NCBI RefSeq assembly: GCF_026242055.1
Contig: NZ_JAPJDL010000024.1
Span: 62,001-126,000 of the forward strand
Source: Lentzea sp. NEAU-D7
Lineage (GTDB): Bacteria; Actinomycetota; Actinomycetes; Mycobacteriales; Pseudonocardiaceae
Reading direction: 5' to 3'
DNA length: 64,000 nucleotides
A program made the translations under genes and the position numbers. The notes below the pieces were generated by a model. That model saw only the letters and a program-made list of their open reading frames with translations. It had not been told where the DNA came from and made no database searches. This document shows, piece after piece, positions 15,639 through 25,458 of the stretch (its first letter is position 1; each line of letters opens with the position of its first letter).

Positions 15639-16642
15639 GGGCGGGCGACCTGCGCGAGGAAGTAGAGCGCACCGGACCGCGCGTGCCGGACGGCCACGAG
15701 GAACGGCCGGTCGACCGCCACGACCAGCGGGTCCACCGGGATCTCCATCGACACCGTGCGGAACGTGACGGCGGTGGCCGCCGCCCCTTCGAGGCCTTCC
15801 TCGTCCAGGCGCAGCACGGCCTCGTGCACGACGTCGTCCACGAACATCCGCTCGTCCGGCGAGAGGCCGGAGAAGTCGGCGTCGCGCGCGAACATGCGCT
15901 CGACTCCCAGTTGCCGCAACGTGTTCTTGAGGTTGAACTTCGCCCGCACGTCCACTTTGGGCATCGAGAGCTCGAGCCGGGTGAAGTTCTGCGCGGTGAG
16001 CACGGACGGGCTCAGCGGCTGGTCGAGCGACTCGTCCGGCAGCAGGATCACGGCCTCGACGCCGGAGTCGGCGGGCAGCACGATCGTCTGCCAGCCTTCG
16101 TGACGGGCGTAGCGGAACTTCTCGGTGACCTTCATCGTCGGCACGTCCACGTCACCGCCGGGCGCGTGGAAGGGTTTCGCGGCGGTCTCCCAGGCGGAGA
16201 ACGCGTTGAGCCAGCCGACCTTGAGGTACAGGGCGTTCACGATGATCGCGGCGGCGTCGGGCGGCGGCGGGTCCGTCAGCAGTTCGGGGATGAGGCCGCG
16301 GGTGGTCTCGGCGACGTCGGTGTTGACGAGCTTGCGGACCGTCGCGGGGTCGGAGAACGCGGTGCGCCGCACCGCACCGGCGAGCGGGAAGCCGGGGTCG
16401 ACCGTCAGGTCGTCGTCGGCCCACAACGTGTTCGCGACGGCCAGTTCGGGCACGTCGAGCGCGTCGGAGGCGTCGAAGTCCCTCAGCAGGCCGTCGAGTT
16501 CGGCGCGGGTCTCGCCGCGCGCGGCCTCACGGGCGAGCGCGAGCGCGCCGGCCACCGAGAAGGGTGACCAGCACGCGTTCGTGGACGGATCAGGTACGGC
16601 GACGCGGTGCAGGTTCAGGGCGAAGTCGGCCTGATCGGTCAC
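15635..16642 (-). CDS. Serpin family serine protease inhibitor
   Basis: The start is GTG 16642, preceded by AGGGGAG at 8 bp, giving 335 residues. The fold is marked by NALYLKVGWLNAFS, the KVDVRAKFNLKNTLRQLG strand-helix, and the C-terminal DRPFLVAVRHARSGALYFLAQV. The hinge EEGLEGAAATAVTF keeps the small residues that inhibitory serpins need for loop insertion. Counting from the hinge, the scissile bond falls near TVSM, which would suit an elastase-like target, but this is approximate. There is no signal peptide, so it should act in the cytoplasm, perhaps against an own protease. A decayed copy follows in the same operon. Confidence 0.9.
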   Translation of the reverse strand: MTDQADFALNLHRVAVPDPSTNACWSPFSVAGALALAREAARGETRAELDGLLRDFDASDALDVPELAVANTLWADDDLTVDPGFPLAGAVRRTAFSDPATVRKLVNTDVAETTRGLIPELLTDPPPPDAAAIIVNALYLKVGWLNAFSAWETAAKPFHAPGGDVDVPTMKVTEKFRYARHEGWQTIVLPADSGVEAVILLPDESLDQPLSPSVLTAQNFTRLELSMPKVDVRAKFNLKNTLRQLGVERMFARDADFSGLSPDERMFVDDVVHEAVLRLDEEGLEGAAATAVTFRTVSMEIPVDPLVVAVDRPFLVAVRHARSGALYFLAQVARP

Positions 16643-16832
16643 GGGAACACTCCCCTGTCGGCGTGGGTCTGGCAGTGACATCACGATCGGATCGTCCGGG
16701 ACGGGCCGTTCTCCCGCTCCTCCCACCGGCCCGGAAGGCTTGGGTGCCCTGGTTCGCGCACACCGGCCGAACCGTCGTCATCCCCTGGTCGTCGAAGCCC
16801 GCGGTCTCGAGTCGTCCGCCACGCCCTCGAAG

Positions 16833-18071
16833 CTACGCCGATGCGCGGTGCCAGGCCACGGCCTGCGCGTCGGTGAGCAGCGCGACCTGGTCGACGACGA
16901 CGCGAAGCCGTGCGGCGTGGGAGGAAGCGGCCGCGAACACCGGCCGGAACGCGGGGTCGAGCAGCGTCGGGCGCTCCATCAGGCGGCCGGCCAGTTCGGT
17001 GATCAGGTCGCGCTGCTTCGCCTGCATGGCCAGGCGCGCCGGATCGCTCATCACGTACCGGACGGCCATCGCCTTGAGCAGCGCCACCTCCGCCGCGACC
17101 TGCGTCGGGATCTCCAGCGAGGCGTTGTACCTCGTCAGCGCCCCGTCGCCGTGCACGGCGCGGGTCGCGGTGACGGCGGCGGAGGCGAACCGGCCGACCA
17201 GCTCGCTGGTGAGGTTCTTCAACGCCACCTGCGCGCCGAGCGAGCCGTCGTACTCGCGGTCGGTCCAGTACGCGATCACCGGCAGCTTCAGCAACTCCTC
17301 GGCGGTGGCTTCGAGCGTCGCGACGGACTCGTCGGAGAACGTCTTCGCGGCGAGCGAGGCGATGGCGCCGCGTTCGTCGGGACGGGCCAGCGCGCCGAGG
17401 CTGATGCGGTGGGCCAGCACGCCGTCCTCGACGTCGTGCACGGAGTACGCCACGTCGTCGGACCAGTCCATGACCTGCGCCTCGATGCACCGCTCACGGT
17501 CCGGTGCACCCGCACGCATCCACTCGAACACTTCGAGGTCGTCGTCGTACACGCCGAACTTGACCGTGCCCGGCGTGCGCGGCCACGGGTACTTCGTCGA
17601 CGCGTCGAGCACAGCACGCGTGAGGTTCAGGCCGTGCGCGGTCTTCGGTTCGAGGCGCGCGAGGATGCGGAACGTCTGCGCGTTGCCCTCGAAGCCACCG
17701 CACGGGCCCGCGAGCTCGTTCAGCGCCCTCTCGCCGTTGTGCCCGAACGGCGGGTGCCCGATGTCGTGCGCGAGGCCGGCCGTGTCGACGATGTCGGGAT
17801 CGCAGCCCAGTTCCTCACCGATGCCGCGGCCGATCTGCGCGACCTCCAGCGAGTGCGTGAGGCGCGTGCGCGGCACACCGGTGACCTCGGAGCCCTCACC
17901 GGGCCCGACGACCTGGGTCTTGCCCGCGAGCCTGCGCAACGCGGCGGAGTGCAGCACACGGGCCCGGTCACGGGAGAACGGCGTGCGCGTGTCGGTGCGG
18001 GCACCCGGCAACGCGGCGCTCTTGGGCACTTCGGGGAGCAGGCGCTCCGTGTCGTGGCCGGTGTATCCCAT
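16833..18071 (-). CDS. dgt: Deoxyguanosinetriphosphate triphosphohydrolase-like protein
   Basis: The 412-residue HD-domain protein has the metal ligands in TRLTHSLEV (about 89-97) and [12 protein letters not shown] (about 120-131). The family hydrolyses dNTPs to deoxynucleosides and triphosphate. In M. tuberculosis dgt lies beside dnaG, and the same leftward orientation is kept here. Its ATG 18071 shares one base with the TGA of the YdcF gene upstream (TGATG), so the pair is coupled. The 190 bp between its stop and the serpin start hold no gene I can support. Confidence 0.93.
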   Translation of the reverse strand: MGYTGHDTERLLPEVPKSAALPGARTDTRTPFSRDRARVLHSAALRRLAGKTQVVGPGEGSEVTGVPRTRLTHSLEVAQIGRGIGEELGCDPDIVDTAGLAHDIGHPPFGHNGERALNELAGPCGGFEGNAQTFRILARLEPKTAHGLNLTRAVLDASTKYPWPRTPGTVKFGVYDDDLEVFEWMRAGAPDRERCIEAQVMDWSDDVAYSVHDVEDGVLAHRISLGALARPDERGAIASLAAKTFSDESVATLEATAEELLKLPVIAYWTDREYDGSLGAQVALKNLTSELVGRFASAAVTATRAVHGDGALTRYNASLEIPTQVAAEVALLKAMAVRYVMSDPARLAMQAKQRDLITELAGRLMERPTLLDPAFRPVFAAASSHAARLRVVVDQVALLTDAQAVAWHRASA

Positions 18072-18745
18072 CAGCCGATTTTAGGGAGCTTGAGCTCGTC
18101 GAACACGCCGGCGTGCGCCTTCATCAGGCGGTAGTAGAGCAACGCTCCGGTCTCGCGCTTGATGTAGAACCACTGCGTCTGGCGCGTCTGCACGTTCGGA
18201 CCGCTGCGGGTCGGGGACGTCCACGCCCGCAGACCGGCGTCCTCGGCCATCGTGCGGGCGCGCAGGGAGTGCCAAGGGTCGCTCACGATCACGGCCGTCT
18301 TCAGGTCGCGTTCCTTCGCGACCGACGCGACGGCCCGCAGCGACCCGAGCGTGTCCGCGCCCTCGCCGACCTGCAGCACCCTGTCCTCCGGCACACCGCG
18401 CTTGACCAGCCACAACTTGCCGACCTGGCCCTCGGTGAAGTTGTCGCCGGGCTGACGGCCGCCGGTCGTGGCGATGTAGCTGACCACGCCCTCCTCGTAG
18501 AGGCCGAGCGCGTGCTCCAGGCGTGCCGCGAGCACGTCGGACGGGACGCCGTTGTACTGCGCGGCACCGAGGACGATCGCCATGTCGGCCTTCGTCCAGT
18601 CGTCCACGCGCGCGACCTGCCAGACGCGGAACGCCGTGCCGCCGCCCACGAGCATGCCGATGACCAACGCCCCGAAGAAGAGGCGCAACACGATCCGGCG
18701 AATCCTGGCGAGTGGTCTCAGTGGCGTGGTCCGCACACCACGCAT
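18071..18745 (-). CDS. YdcF family (DUF218) membrane-anchored protein
   Basis: The 224-residue product has one N-terminal transmembrane helix (about residues 16-40) and a DUF218 domain: [42 protein letters not shown], and [15 protein letters not shown]. The family includes SanA/ElyC, thought to act in envelope polymer or lipid-carrier metabolism. The start ATG 18745 lies 51 bp from the divergent peptidase E gene. It is coupled to dgt downstream. Confidence 0.87.
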   Translation of the reverse strand: MRGVRTTPLRPLARIRRIVLRLFFGALVIGMLVGGGTAFRVWQVARVDDWTKADMAIVLGAAQYNGVPSDVLAARLEHALGLYEEGVVSYIATTGGRQPGDNFTEGQVGKLWLVKRGVPEDRVLQVGEGADTLGSLRAVASVAKERDLKTAVIVSDPWHSLRARTMAEDAGLRAWTSPTRSGPNVQTRQTQWFYIKRETGALLYYRLMKAHAGVFDELKLPKIG

Positions 18746-18796
18746 GCTCCCAGACCGCGCGGGTGCCGCGTTGACGCCCCTGCGAGGATCATCGTC

Positions 18797-19528
18797 ATGC
18801 CTGCTGAGCAGCCCACCATCCTCGCGACGTCCGGAGGTCTGCGCGCCGGCAGCCGGACCTTCCTCGAGTTCAACAAGTTGATCCACTTCGCCCTCGACCT
18901 GTCGGGCGTCGACGGCCGCACACCGCGCCTGTGCCACGTCGGCACCGCCGGGGGCGACCAGCGGGCCATGAACGCGAACATGACGGAGGCGGGCCGCGTC
19001 GCGGGCGTCGACGTGTCGGTGCTGAACCTCTTCACGATGCCGCCGACCGACGACCTCGAGGACTACGTGCTGTCCCACGACGTCATCTGGGTGGGCGGTG
19101 GCTCCGTGGCGAACCTGCTCGCGGTGTGGGAGGTGCACGGGCTCGGCGCGGTCTTCCGCACGGCGTGGGAGGCCGGCGTGGTGCTCAGCGGCGTGTCGGC
19201 GGGCTCGATCTGCTGGCACGCGGGCGGCGCCACCGACTCGTTCGGCCCGGACCTCCGGATCGTCACGAACGGCCTGGGCTTCCTGCCCTACGGCAACGGC
19301 GTGCACTACGACTCCGAGGAGCAGCGCCGCCCGAAGATCCACGCCGCCGTGGCCGCCGGGGTGCTGCCGACGACGTACTGCACCGACGACGGCGTCGGCC
19401 TGCTCTACCGCGGCACCGAACTCGTCGAGGCGGTGACGGAACGTCCCGGCTCCGGCGCATACGTGGTGGTCAGGGACGATTCTTCAGCAACCGCACAGGA
19501 GGAAGAGCTCGACACCAGAGTCCTGTGA
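18797..19528 (+). CDS. Peptidase E family (S51) dipeptidase
   Basis: The 243-residue protein has the S51 features: ATSGGL at the N-terminus, IWVGGGSVANLL, and the nucleophile elbow GVSAGS with S134. Members cleave N-terminal Asp dipeptides in the cytoplasm. There is no signal peptide. The gene is divergent from the ydcF-dgt operon and is followed after 16 bp by a secreted serine hydrolase on the same strand. Confidence 0.87.
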   Translation: MPAEQPTILATSGGLRAGSRTFLEFNKLIHFALDLSGVDGRTPRLCHVGTAGGDQRAMNANMTEAGRVAGVDVSVLNLFTMPPTDDLEDYVLSHDVIWVGGGSVANLLAVWEVHGLGAVFRTAWEAGVVLSGVSAGSICWHAGGATDSFGPDLRIVTNGLGFLPYGNGVHYDSEEQRRPKIHAAVAAGVLPTTYCTDDGVGLLYRGTELVEAVTERPGSGAYVVVRDDSSATAQEEELDTRVL

Positions 19529-19544
19529 AGCGGACCTTTGAAGT

Positions 19545-20396
19545 GTGCGCTGGGCCCTGATCCTCTTCTTCGTCGCGGCCGTTTTCGTCGTGCCAGAAGC
19601 GTCGCCGTGCCTGGCGCACGGGAAGCCGGCGGCCGATGTCTCGCGCGGCCCCGACGTGCTGGACACCGCCGAGGCCGACACGCCGGACCCCGGCTCGTCC
19701 TCGGCGATAGCCGGCATGTCGGCCACCGAACTTTCGGGCATCGCGGCGGCGGGCGGCGCGTCCGACGTCGGCCTCGCGGTGCTGGACCTCCAGACGGACC
19801 AGGCGGTCTCGGAGCAGGGCGACAAGCCGTTCTACTCGGCGTCGCTGTCGAAGCTGATCCTCGCCGTGGACGCGCTGCAGCAGCAGCTGTCCGGCGAGGA
19901 CCAAGACCTGATCCACCGCGCGTTGAGCACGAGCGACGACAACGCGATGGACGTGCTGTGGACGCGGTTCGACGGCATGGACGCCATCGGCCGCGTCGCC
20001 GCCGCGGCGGGCCTCACCGGCACGCACGCGCCGGACGACCCCTCGCAGTGGGGAGAGGTCGTCATCACCGCGAACGACATGGTGCGGCTCTACCACTACA
20101 TCCTCGGCTCGCCGGCGCGCGACGCGGTCGTCGCGGCGCTGTCGTCCGCCCCCGCCACCGCCGCCGACGGCTTCGACCAGGCGTTCGGCCTGCTCGGCGT
20201 CACCGGCGTCTACGCCAAGCAGGGCTGGATGTACTACCTGCCGAGCGACGTCTACCTGCACAGCGCGGGCGTGCTCGACGGCCGCTACGCCGTCGCCGTG
20301 CTCACCACGAGCCCGACGGGTTCGTGGACGACGGCCAGGCAGTCGATCAACGCCGTCGCGTCGGCGGTCCTCGCGAAGCTGGGCGTCAACGGCTGA
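19545..20396 (+). CDS. Secreted serine hydrolase, beta-lactamase/PBP-like fold
   Basis: The 283-residue product has a signal peptide (about residues 1-24, ending PCLAHG). SLSK at about 100-103 fits the SxxK motif, TSDDN at about 128-132 fits the SxN region with one residue more than usual, and KQG in YAKQGWM fits KTG. This is the pattern of class A beta-lactamase-like proteins common in actinomycetes, many without known lactamase activity. It may act on peptidoglycan or be inactive. Its end overlaps the convergent membrane gene by 11 bp. Confidence 0.7.
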   Translation: MRWALILFFVAAVFVVPEASPCLAHGKPAADVSRGPDVLDTAEADTPDPGSSSAIAGMSATELSGIAAAGGASDVGLAVLDLQTDQAVSEQGDKPFYSASLSKLILAVDALQQQLSGEDQDLIHRALSTSDDNAMDVLWTRFDGMDAIGRVAAAAGLTGTHAPDDPSQWGEVVITANDMVRLYHYILGSPARDAVVAALSSAPATAADGFDQAFGLLGVTGVYAKQGWMYYLPSDVYLHSAGVLDGRYAVAVLTTSPTGSWTTARQSINAVASAVLAKLGVNG

Positions 20397-21222
20397 CCCG
20401 CCGACCTCGCCAGGGCCGGTCCCACTCGCCGGTGAACTCGCGCACCACGAGGATCGCGATCACGAGCAGCACGACCGCGCCGAAGACCAGCGCGCCGAAC
20501 AACGCCCCCGCGACGCCCGCGCCGGAGGAGAACTCGGAGACGGCGAAGCCCGAAGCGGCGAGGACGATGACGTAGTTGCCGACGTTGCGGCGCCGCGCGG
20601 AGTGGACGTCCGTCACCCGCGCCAGGCTCATCCCGAGCACGACGGGCGTGAGCGTGACCAGCAGACCCACGACCAGCAGCACCGGCCGGTACAGCGGCGC
20701 CACGAGCGCCACCGTCATGGCGGACACCGCCAGCGCGAGCCCGACCGTGACGAGCACGGTCCCGAGGACCCTGATCCGCTGCAGCCGAACCCCTTCGCCG
20801 GAATCCGGCACCAGCGGCCCGTAGGCGTTGACGACGAGCTTGTGCACGGCGTAGCTCCGCGACAGGACCAGCACCAGCGCACCGAGCGCCGGCACCGAGA
20901 GCACCAGCAGGACCACGACCGCGAACTCCCCCGGCCTCCCCACCGGCTCCACGCTGAACGCGAACCCGTAGAACAGGTAGAAGATCGCCATCGCGGTGCC
21001 TTCCAGCACCACGAACACGTGCCGCAGCCGGGCAGCCGCCTCCGCGTCGGTGACCCGCACCGCCACCACGCCGCCCGCCACCGCGCACAGGCACACCAGC
21101 CCGCCGCTCACGGCCGTGGCCAGGAGGACCTGGGGGTTCTCCACCTCGGTCAGCGCGGCGAACACCACGATCCAGGCGAGGAGCACCACCCCCGCCGCCG
21201 CCTGCCCGCGTGCCCCCGTCAT
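20386..21222 (-). CDS. Membrane protein with about eight helices in two repeats
   Basis: The 278-residue protein has two similar halves of about four helices. Each half ends in a cytoplasmic motif of the type VxRVTDxxxAxR (AVRVTDAEAAARLRH near 55-69 and LARVTDVHSARRRN near 200-213). The two genes upstream code for relatives with the same motif. No transport or enzymatic signature is visible. It is the last gene of a three-gene leftward set, 54 bp behind the 146-residue protein. Confidence 0.7.
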   Translation of the reverse strand: MTGARGQAAAGVVLLAWIVVFAALTEVENPQVLLATAVSGGLVCLCAVAGGVVAVRVTDAEAAARLRHVFVVLEGTAMAIFYLFYGFAFSVEPVGRPGEFAVVVLLVLSVPALGALVLVLSRSYAVHKLVVNAYGPLVPDSGEGVRLQRIRVLGTVLVTVGLALAVSAMTVALVAPLYRPVLLVVGLLVTLTPVVLGMSLARVTDVHSARRRNVGNYVIVLAASGFAVSEFSSGAGVAGALFGALVFGAVVLLVIAILVVREFTGEWDRPWRGRRVSR

Positions 21223-21276
21223 GTCTTCTACACGCGCGAACGTCCGAGGATGTTGCTCGCGGCTCGAAACCCGCGA

Positions 21277-21717
21277 TCACGGGATGAACGTCTCCAAGGC
21301 GGGACCACCTCGCTGGTCATGCTTGGCGGTCCGGTCCACCTGCACCCCGACGTACGACAAACCCGCCAGCGACGCGATCACAGCCACCGTGAAGGCGATC
21401 GAGCTCGGGCTCGTCAGCAGGCCGTCCACCTCGGGATAGTCCGTGTAGAGGGTCTCCAGCGCGATGAAGCCCGTGACAACCGGGATGAAGAGCGAAAACC
21501 GGAAGGCCTTGGCCAGCCGCGTCAGGTCCGGCACCTGGACCACGACCACCCCCACGGCCGCGCAGCCGAGTGTCACGAGGAGACCCCATGCGACGAACCA
21601 GGGACGAACGAAGTCGTACAGCGGCAACGTCATCGCCGACACGAACGCCGCGAGCGCCATTCCCGGCGCCGCCGCGACGAGCACGACACCGAGTTGCCTG
21701 ATCTCCCGCGGGCTCAT
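21277..21717 (-). CDS. Four-helix membrane protein, single-repeat relative of its neighbours
   Basis: The 146-residue product has four hydrophobic helices and one copy of the motif (VQVPDLTRLAKAFR near 66-79). The stretch FVSAMTLPLYDFVRPWFVAWGLLVTLG lines up with VSAMTVALVAPLYRPVLLVVGLLVTLT in the next gene. ATG 21717 overlaps the stop of the upstream gene as ATGA. Function is unknown; it may form a complex with the two-repeat proteins. Confidence 0.68.
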   Translation of the reverse strand: MSPREIRQLGVVLVAAAPGMALAAFVSAMTLPLYDFVRPWFVAWGLLVTLGCAAVGVVVVQVPDLTRLAKAFRFSLFIPVVTGFIALETLYTDYPEVDGLLTSPSSIAFTVAVIASLAGLSYVGVQVDRTAKHDQRGGPALETFIP

Positions 21718-22562
21718 CGCGCCACCTCCGCGTCCGGCCGGTGACGGGTGTGCGGCAACGCGCCGTACCGACCGAGGAAGCGTACGAGCCGGAAGGCGCA
21801 CAGGGCGACGACGAACATCGCGGCGATGAGCTGGAGTGCGTGCAGAACCGCCCCGATCAAGGATTCCGCGGACATGCCGTAGACGACCGGCCACGCCATG
21901 GCCACGACGAACATCGCGACCACGAGCAGCACGGTCACCAGCGCGCGACTCCGGAAGGCCCCGCGCAGATCGTGGACCCTCGTCAGCACCACACCGGAGA
22001 CGACCGCGCAGCCGGCCGTCATCACCCCGAACAGTGCGGCGTCCGGTGCTGAGGCGGTCAACGAGGTCGCCACGAGCCCCGCGGCGAACAGGGCGCCGAG
22101 CACGGCTGTGCGCTTGCCCCACGTGTGCAGGTCGCGGACGTCCACCGGACGGCTGTCCAGCTCGTCCGGTGTGAGCGGCGGCTCGATCATCGTGGCTGCC
22201 AGCACCGTCAGCAGCACCGACACCAGGGCGATCACGCCGTAGGCCACAGCGGCGGCGGTGACCGGTGCGGCCGGGTGTTCCACGTGGTGATCTCGCACGG
22301 CGAGTCCCGCGGTGGCGGTCAGCACCATCGAGGCGCCCACCGGAAGGCCGAGGCGCTGGGGCGCCTGGTGCCGCGACGACCGCAGGAGGACCAGGCCCGC
22401 CCAGCACGGCCCGAGCGCCACCGCCGCCACGCCCACCCAGACCTGCACGGTGGCGTAACCGGTCACCGGGATGGTCAGCGCCACCACGACCATCCCGGCC
22501 AGCAGGACGAGCCCCGCTCCGAGGAGCGGGACGCCTGTCCGCGTCAATCGCTGTGCGTGCAT
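21714..22562 (-). CDS. Membrane protein with about eight helices, first of a three-gene family
   Basis: The 282-residue product begins MHAQRLTRTGVPLLGAGL and has about eight helices in two halves, with LTRVHDLRGAFRSR near residues 194-207 as the repeat motif of the second half. It is 52 bp behind glyS on the same strand and is coupled by ATGA to the 146-residue relative. No known family was recognised. Confidence 0.68.
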   Translation of the reverse strand: MHAQRLTRTGVPLLGAGLVLLAGMVVVALTIPVTGYATVQVWVGVAAVALGPCWAGLVLLRSSRHQAPQRLGLPVGASMVLTATAGLAVRDHHVEHPAAPVTAAAVAYGVIALVSVLLTVLAATMIEPPLTPDELDSRPVDVRDLHTWGKRTAVLGALFAAGLVATSLTASAPDAALFGVMTAGCAVVSGVVLTRVHDLRGAFRSRALVTVLLVVAMFVVAMAWPVVYGMSAESLIGAVLHALQLIAAMFVVALCAFRLVRFLGRYGALPHTRHRPDAEVAR

Positions 22563-22614
22563 GCACTAAGCACGCACGCACACGCCGATCTGTTGCCTCG
22601 CGGCCGGATGTTTC

Positions 22615-24012
22615 CTAGCAGCCGACGAGGCGTGCCGCGAGGTACGACTCCAGCTGGTCCATCGCCACGCGCTCCTGCGACATCGTGTCGCGCTCCCGCA
22701 CCGTCACGGCGAGGTCGGTGAGCGTGTCGAAGTCGACCGTCACGCAGAACGGCGTGCCGATCTCGTCCTGGCGGCGGTAGCGGCGGCCGATGGCGCCGGC
22801 GTCGTCGAAGTCGACGTTCCAGTTGCGGCGCAGGGCCGTCGCGAGGTCGCGGGCCTTGGGCGACAGGTCGGCGTTGCGCGACAGCGGCAGCACCGCGACC
22901 TTGACCGGCGCGAGGCGGCGGTCGAGCTTCAGCACGACGCGCTTGTCCACGCCGCCCTTGGCGTTCGGGGCCTCGTCCTCGGTGTAGGCCTCCAGCAGGA
23001 ACGCCATCATCGGGCGGCCGACACCGGCCGCCGGTTCGATGACGAACGGCCGGAAGCGCGAGTTCGTGGCCTGGTCGAAGTACGACAGGTCGACACCCGA
23101 GTGGTTCGAGTGCGTCGTGAGGTCGAAGTCGGTGCGGTTCGCGATGCCCTCGAGCTCACCCCACTCCTGGCCGCCGAACTGGAAGCGGTACTCGACGTCG
23201 ACCGTCCGCTTCGAGTAGTGCGACAGCTTCTCCTTCGGGTGCTCGTAGTGGCGCAGGTTCTCCTTGGAGATGCCCAGGTCCGTGTACCAGCGGGTGCGCT
23301 CGTCGATCCAGTACTGGTGCCATTCCTCGTCCGTGCCCGGCTCGACGAAGAACTCCATCTCCATCTGCTCGAACTCGCGGGTGCGGAAGATGAAGTTGCC
23401 CGGCGTGATCTCGTTGCGGAACGACTTGCCGATCTGGCCGATGCCGAACGGCGGCTTCTTGCGCGACGTCGTCTGCACGTTCAGGAAGTTCGTGAAGATG
23501 CCCTGCGCGGTCTCGGGGCGCAGGTAGTGCAGGCCCTCCTCGGTCTCGATCGGACCGAGGTGCGTCTTGAGCAGGCCGTTGAACATCTTCGGCTCGGTGT
23601 AGGAGCCGCGCACGCCGCAGTTGGGGCACGGCACGTCGGAGACGTCGCCCTCGGCGACCTCCTTGCCGGTGCGCTCCGCGTACTCCTCGGACAGCGTGTC
23701 CGCGCGGAACCGCTTGTGGCACGACTCGCACTCGACGAGCGGGTCGACGAACGCCTCGACGTGACCGGAGGCGACCCACACGTCACGCGGCAGGATCACC
23801 GACGAGTCGAGGCCCACCACGTCCTCGCGGCCGCGGACCATGAAGTTCCACCACTGCCGCTTGATGTTGTCCTTGAGCTCGACGCCGAGAGGCCCGTAGT
23901 CCCATGCCGAGCGGGTACCGCCGTAGATCTCCCCGCACGGGTAGACGAACCCCCTGCGCTTGCAGAGGCTGACAACGGTCTCGATGCGATCGGCGGGCAA
24001 GGGGAACTCCAT
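22615..24012 (-). CDS. glyS: Glycyl-tRNA synthetase (dimeric class II type)
   Basis: The 465-residue enzyme charges tRNA-Gly. Class II motif 1 and the GlyRS start ([18 protein letters not shown]) are present, with motif 2 in [28 protein letters not shown] and motif 3 in [14 protein letters not shown]. The insert with CESCHKRF and CPNCG is the zinc-binding region of this type. No clear ribosome binding site precedes ATG 24012. Only 28 bp separate it from the stop of tnpB, so its promoter probably lies inside the tnpB sequence. In M. tuberculosis glyS is next to smtB; here four genes intervene. Confidence 0.97.
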   Translation of the reverse strand: MEFPLPADRIETVVSLCKRRGFVYPCGEIYGGTRSAWDYGPLGVELKDNIKRQWWNFMVRGREDVVGLDSSVILPRDVWVASGHVEAFVDPLVECESCHKRFRADTLSEEYAERTGKEVAEGDVSDVPCPNCGVRGSYTEPKMFNGLLKTHLGPIETEEGLHYLRPETAQGIFTNFLNVQTTSRKKPPFGIGQIGKSFRNEITPGNFIFRTREFEQMEMEFFVEPGTDEEWHQYWIDERTRWYTDLGISKENLRHYEHPKEKLSHYSKRTVDVEYRFQFGGQEWGELEGIANRTDFDLTTHSNHSGVDLSYFDQATNSRFRPFVIEPAAGVGRPMMAFLLEAYTEDEAPNAKGGVDKRVVLKLDRRLAPVKVAVLPLSRNADLSPKARDLATALRRNWNVDFDDAGAIGRRYRRQDEIGTPFCVTVDFDTLTDLAVTVRERDTMSQERVAMDQLESYLAARLVGC

Positions 24013-24040
24013 CGGGGGAATGAGAATCGGGGGCTCAAGC

Positions 24041-25351
24041 CTAGCCCGTCACGTCGTGCCCCGAACGAGCGACCGGTAGCGCCTTACCCTGCACGAGTGA
24101 CTCCTCCCGCGGTGAGACCACGGGTTCTCCCGGCGGGCGCTGAGCCACGACGGGAAGGGCCAGCCCGGCCCTGACTGCGACGTTCAGTGCGCCAACGTGG
24201 TCGGCGTTGGCCGAGTAGCCGCAACTGACACACCTGAACGTGTCCTGGGTGATGCGGTTCTCCTTCGCGAGGTGCCCGCATTGAGGGCAGACGCGGGAGG
24301 TGTTGCGGGCGTCCACAGCGATCACGACGCGACCGGCGCTTTCAGCCTTGTTCGCGAGGATGCTCAGGAAACACCCCCAACTCGCATCGAGAATGCTTTT
24401 GTTGAGCCCGGACTTCGCGGCGGCACCATTCGGCAGGAAGCCTCCGTGCCCGGCTGGGTCCGCCCGAGGCGCAGGTGCGCGAACCATGCCCGTGACGTTC
24501 AGTTTTTCGTGAGCTATCTGATCATAGGAGCGAACGAGGGTGAGGGCGGTCTTGTGCGCGTGGTCAATTCGCTGGCGATGTACGGTGCGATGCAGCGCGG
24601 CGACCTTGGCCACAGCTCGGCGATGGCGCACGCTTCTCTGGCCGTCGCGGACCTTTGGGAACGCTTTGAGAGCACGCTGTGCATCTACAAGAGAACTGGC
24701 GTTGCGCCTGCCGTGCCGTGGATTGGCGATGTGACCGCCGCATGAGGTGGTCAGGAAGTGCACGACGCCCAAGTCGATGCCAACGTGTCGCCCGGTCGGG
24801 GGTAGCGGCTGTGCCGGTACGTCGTCACAGGACACCACTACGTACCAGCGTGTTCCTTCGCGCTTAACGCTGACGGTCTTGACTCTGCCCTTCAGCGCGC
24901 GGTGCTGATGCACTCGCACGTGCCCGATTCCCTGGAACCGGACACGGGTCGCTGGTTGCCCTGAGACGGAATCCCACCGGCAGCCGTCACCATCCTTGGG
25001 GAACTCAACGGTGTCGAACCGACCAACGCCCCTGAATCGCGGATAGCCGGGCTTCCCGCCGTTGCTCACTCGGCGGAAGAATGCGGCGAACGCCTTGTCG
25101 AGACGCCGCAACGTCGCTTGCTGGCTGGAGAACGACCAGCGGCCCTGCCGTCCGGGATCGGCCGCGCGGATTTCCTTGAGCTGGGCAGACTGGTCTGGGT
25201 AGCGAATCGTCGTCTTCGACGGATGCCGCCAAGCATCGCGGCGTTCCTGCAACGCCGCGTTGTAGAGCGAGCAGTGATCGCGCAACATCTCGTCCAGCGC
25301 CTTCGACTGCTTGGAAGTCGGGCGCAGCAGGAACTTGAACGACCTGCGCAC
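24041..25351 (-). CDS. tnpB: TnpB RNA-guided nuclease of an IS200/IS605-family element (no tnpA)
   Basis: The start is GTG 25351, with GGAGG 5 bp upstream, giving 436 residues. The RuvC nuclease residues are all present: D193 in GIDLG, E282 in HEKLN and D384 in NADH. The zinc ribbon is C355-PQ-C358 and C374-VS-C377. TnpB uses an omega RNA, made from the 3' end of its own gene and the element's right end, to cut DNA at a matching site. No tnpA is present. The right end must lie at or just past the stop, at the very start of glyS. The gene has fewer G/C-ending codons than its neighbours, as expected for a transferred element. Confidence 0.92.
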   Translation of the reverse strand: MRRSFKFLLRPTSKQSKALDEMLRDHCSLYNAALQERRDAWRHPSKTTIRYPDQSAQLKEIRAADPGRQGRWSFSSQQATLRRLDKAFAAFFRRVSNGGKPGYPRFRGVGRFDTVEFPKDGDGCRWDSVSGQPATRVRFQGIGHVRVHQHRALKGRVKTVSVKREGTRWYVVVSCDDVPAQPLPPTGRHVGIDLGVVHFLTTSCGGHIANPRHGRRNASSLVDAQRALKAFPKVRDGQRSVRHRRAVAKVAALHRTVHRQRIDHAHKTALTLVRSYDQIAHEKLNVTGMVRAPAPRADPAGHGGFLPNGAAAKSGLNKSILDASWGCFLSILANKAESAGRVVIAVDARNTSRVCPQCGHLAKENRITQDTFRCVSCGYSANADHVGALNVAVRAGLALPVVAQRPPGEPVVSPREESLVQGKALPVARSGHDVTG

Positions 25352-25458
25352 CCCTGCCTCCACACGATCACATCGTCGGGCGGACCTCACCGTGCGATCC
25401 TGCTACGCGATTCTCTCACCAGCTGAAACCAGTGGCCCCTTCGCGGTACGTTGCGCAG

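Noticed and set aside
16590-16781. A small minus-strand gene between serpin and dgt
   Set aside because: The 63-codon frame overlaps the serpin start, is Arg/Gly-rich and has no supporting start site.
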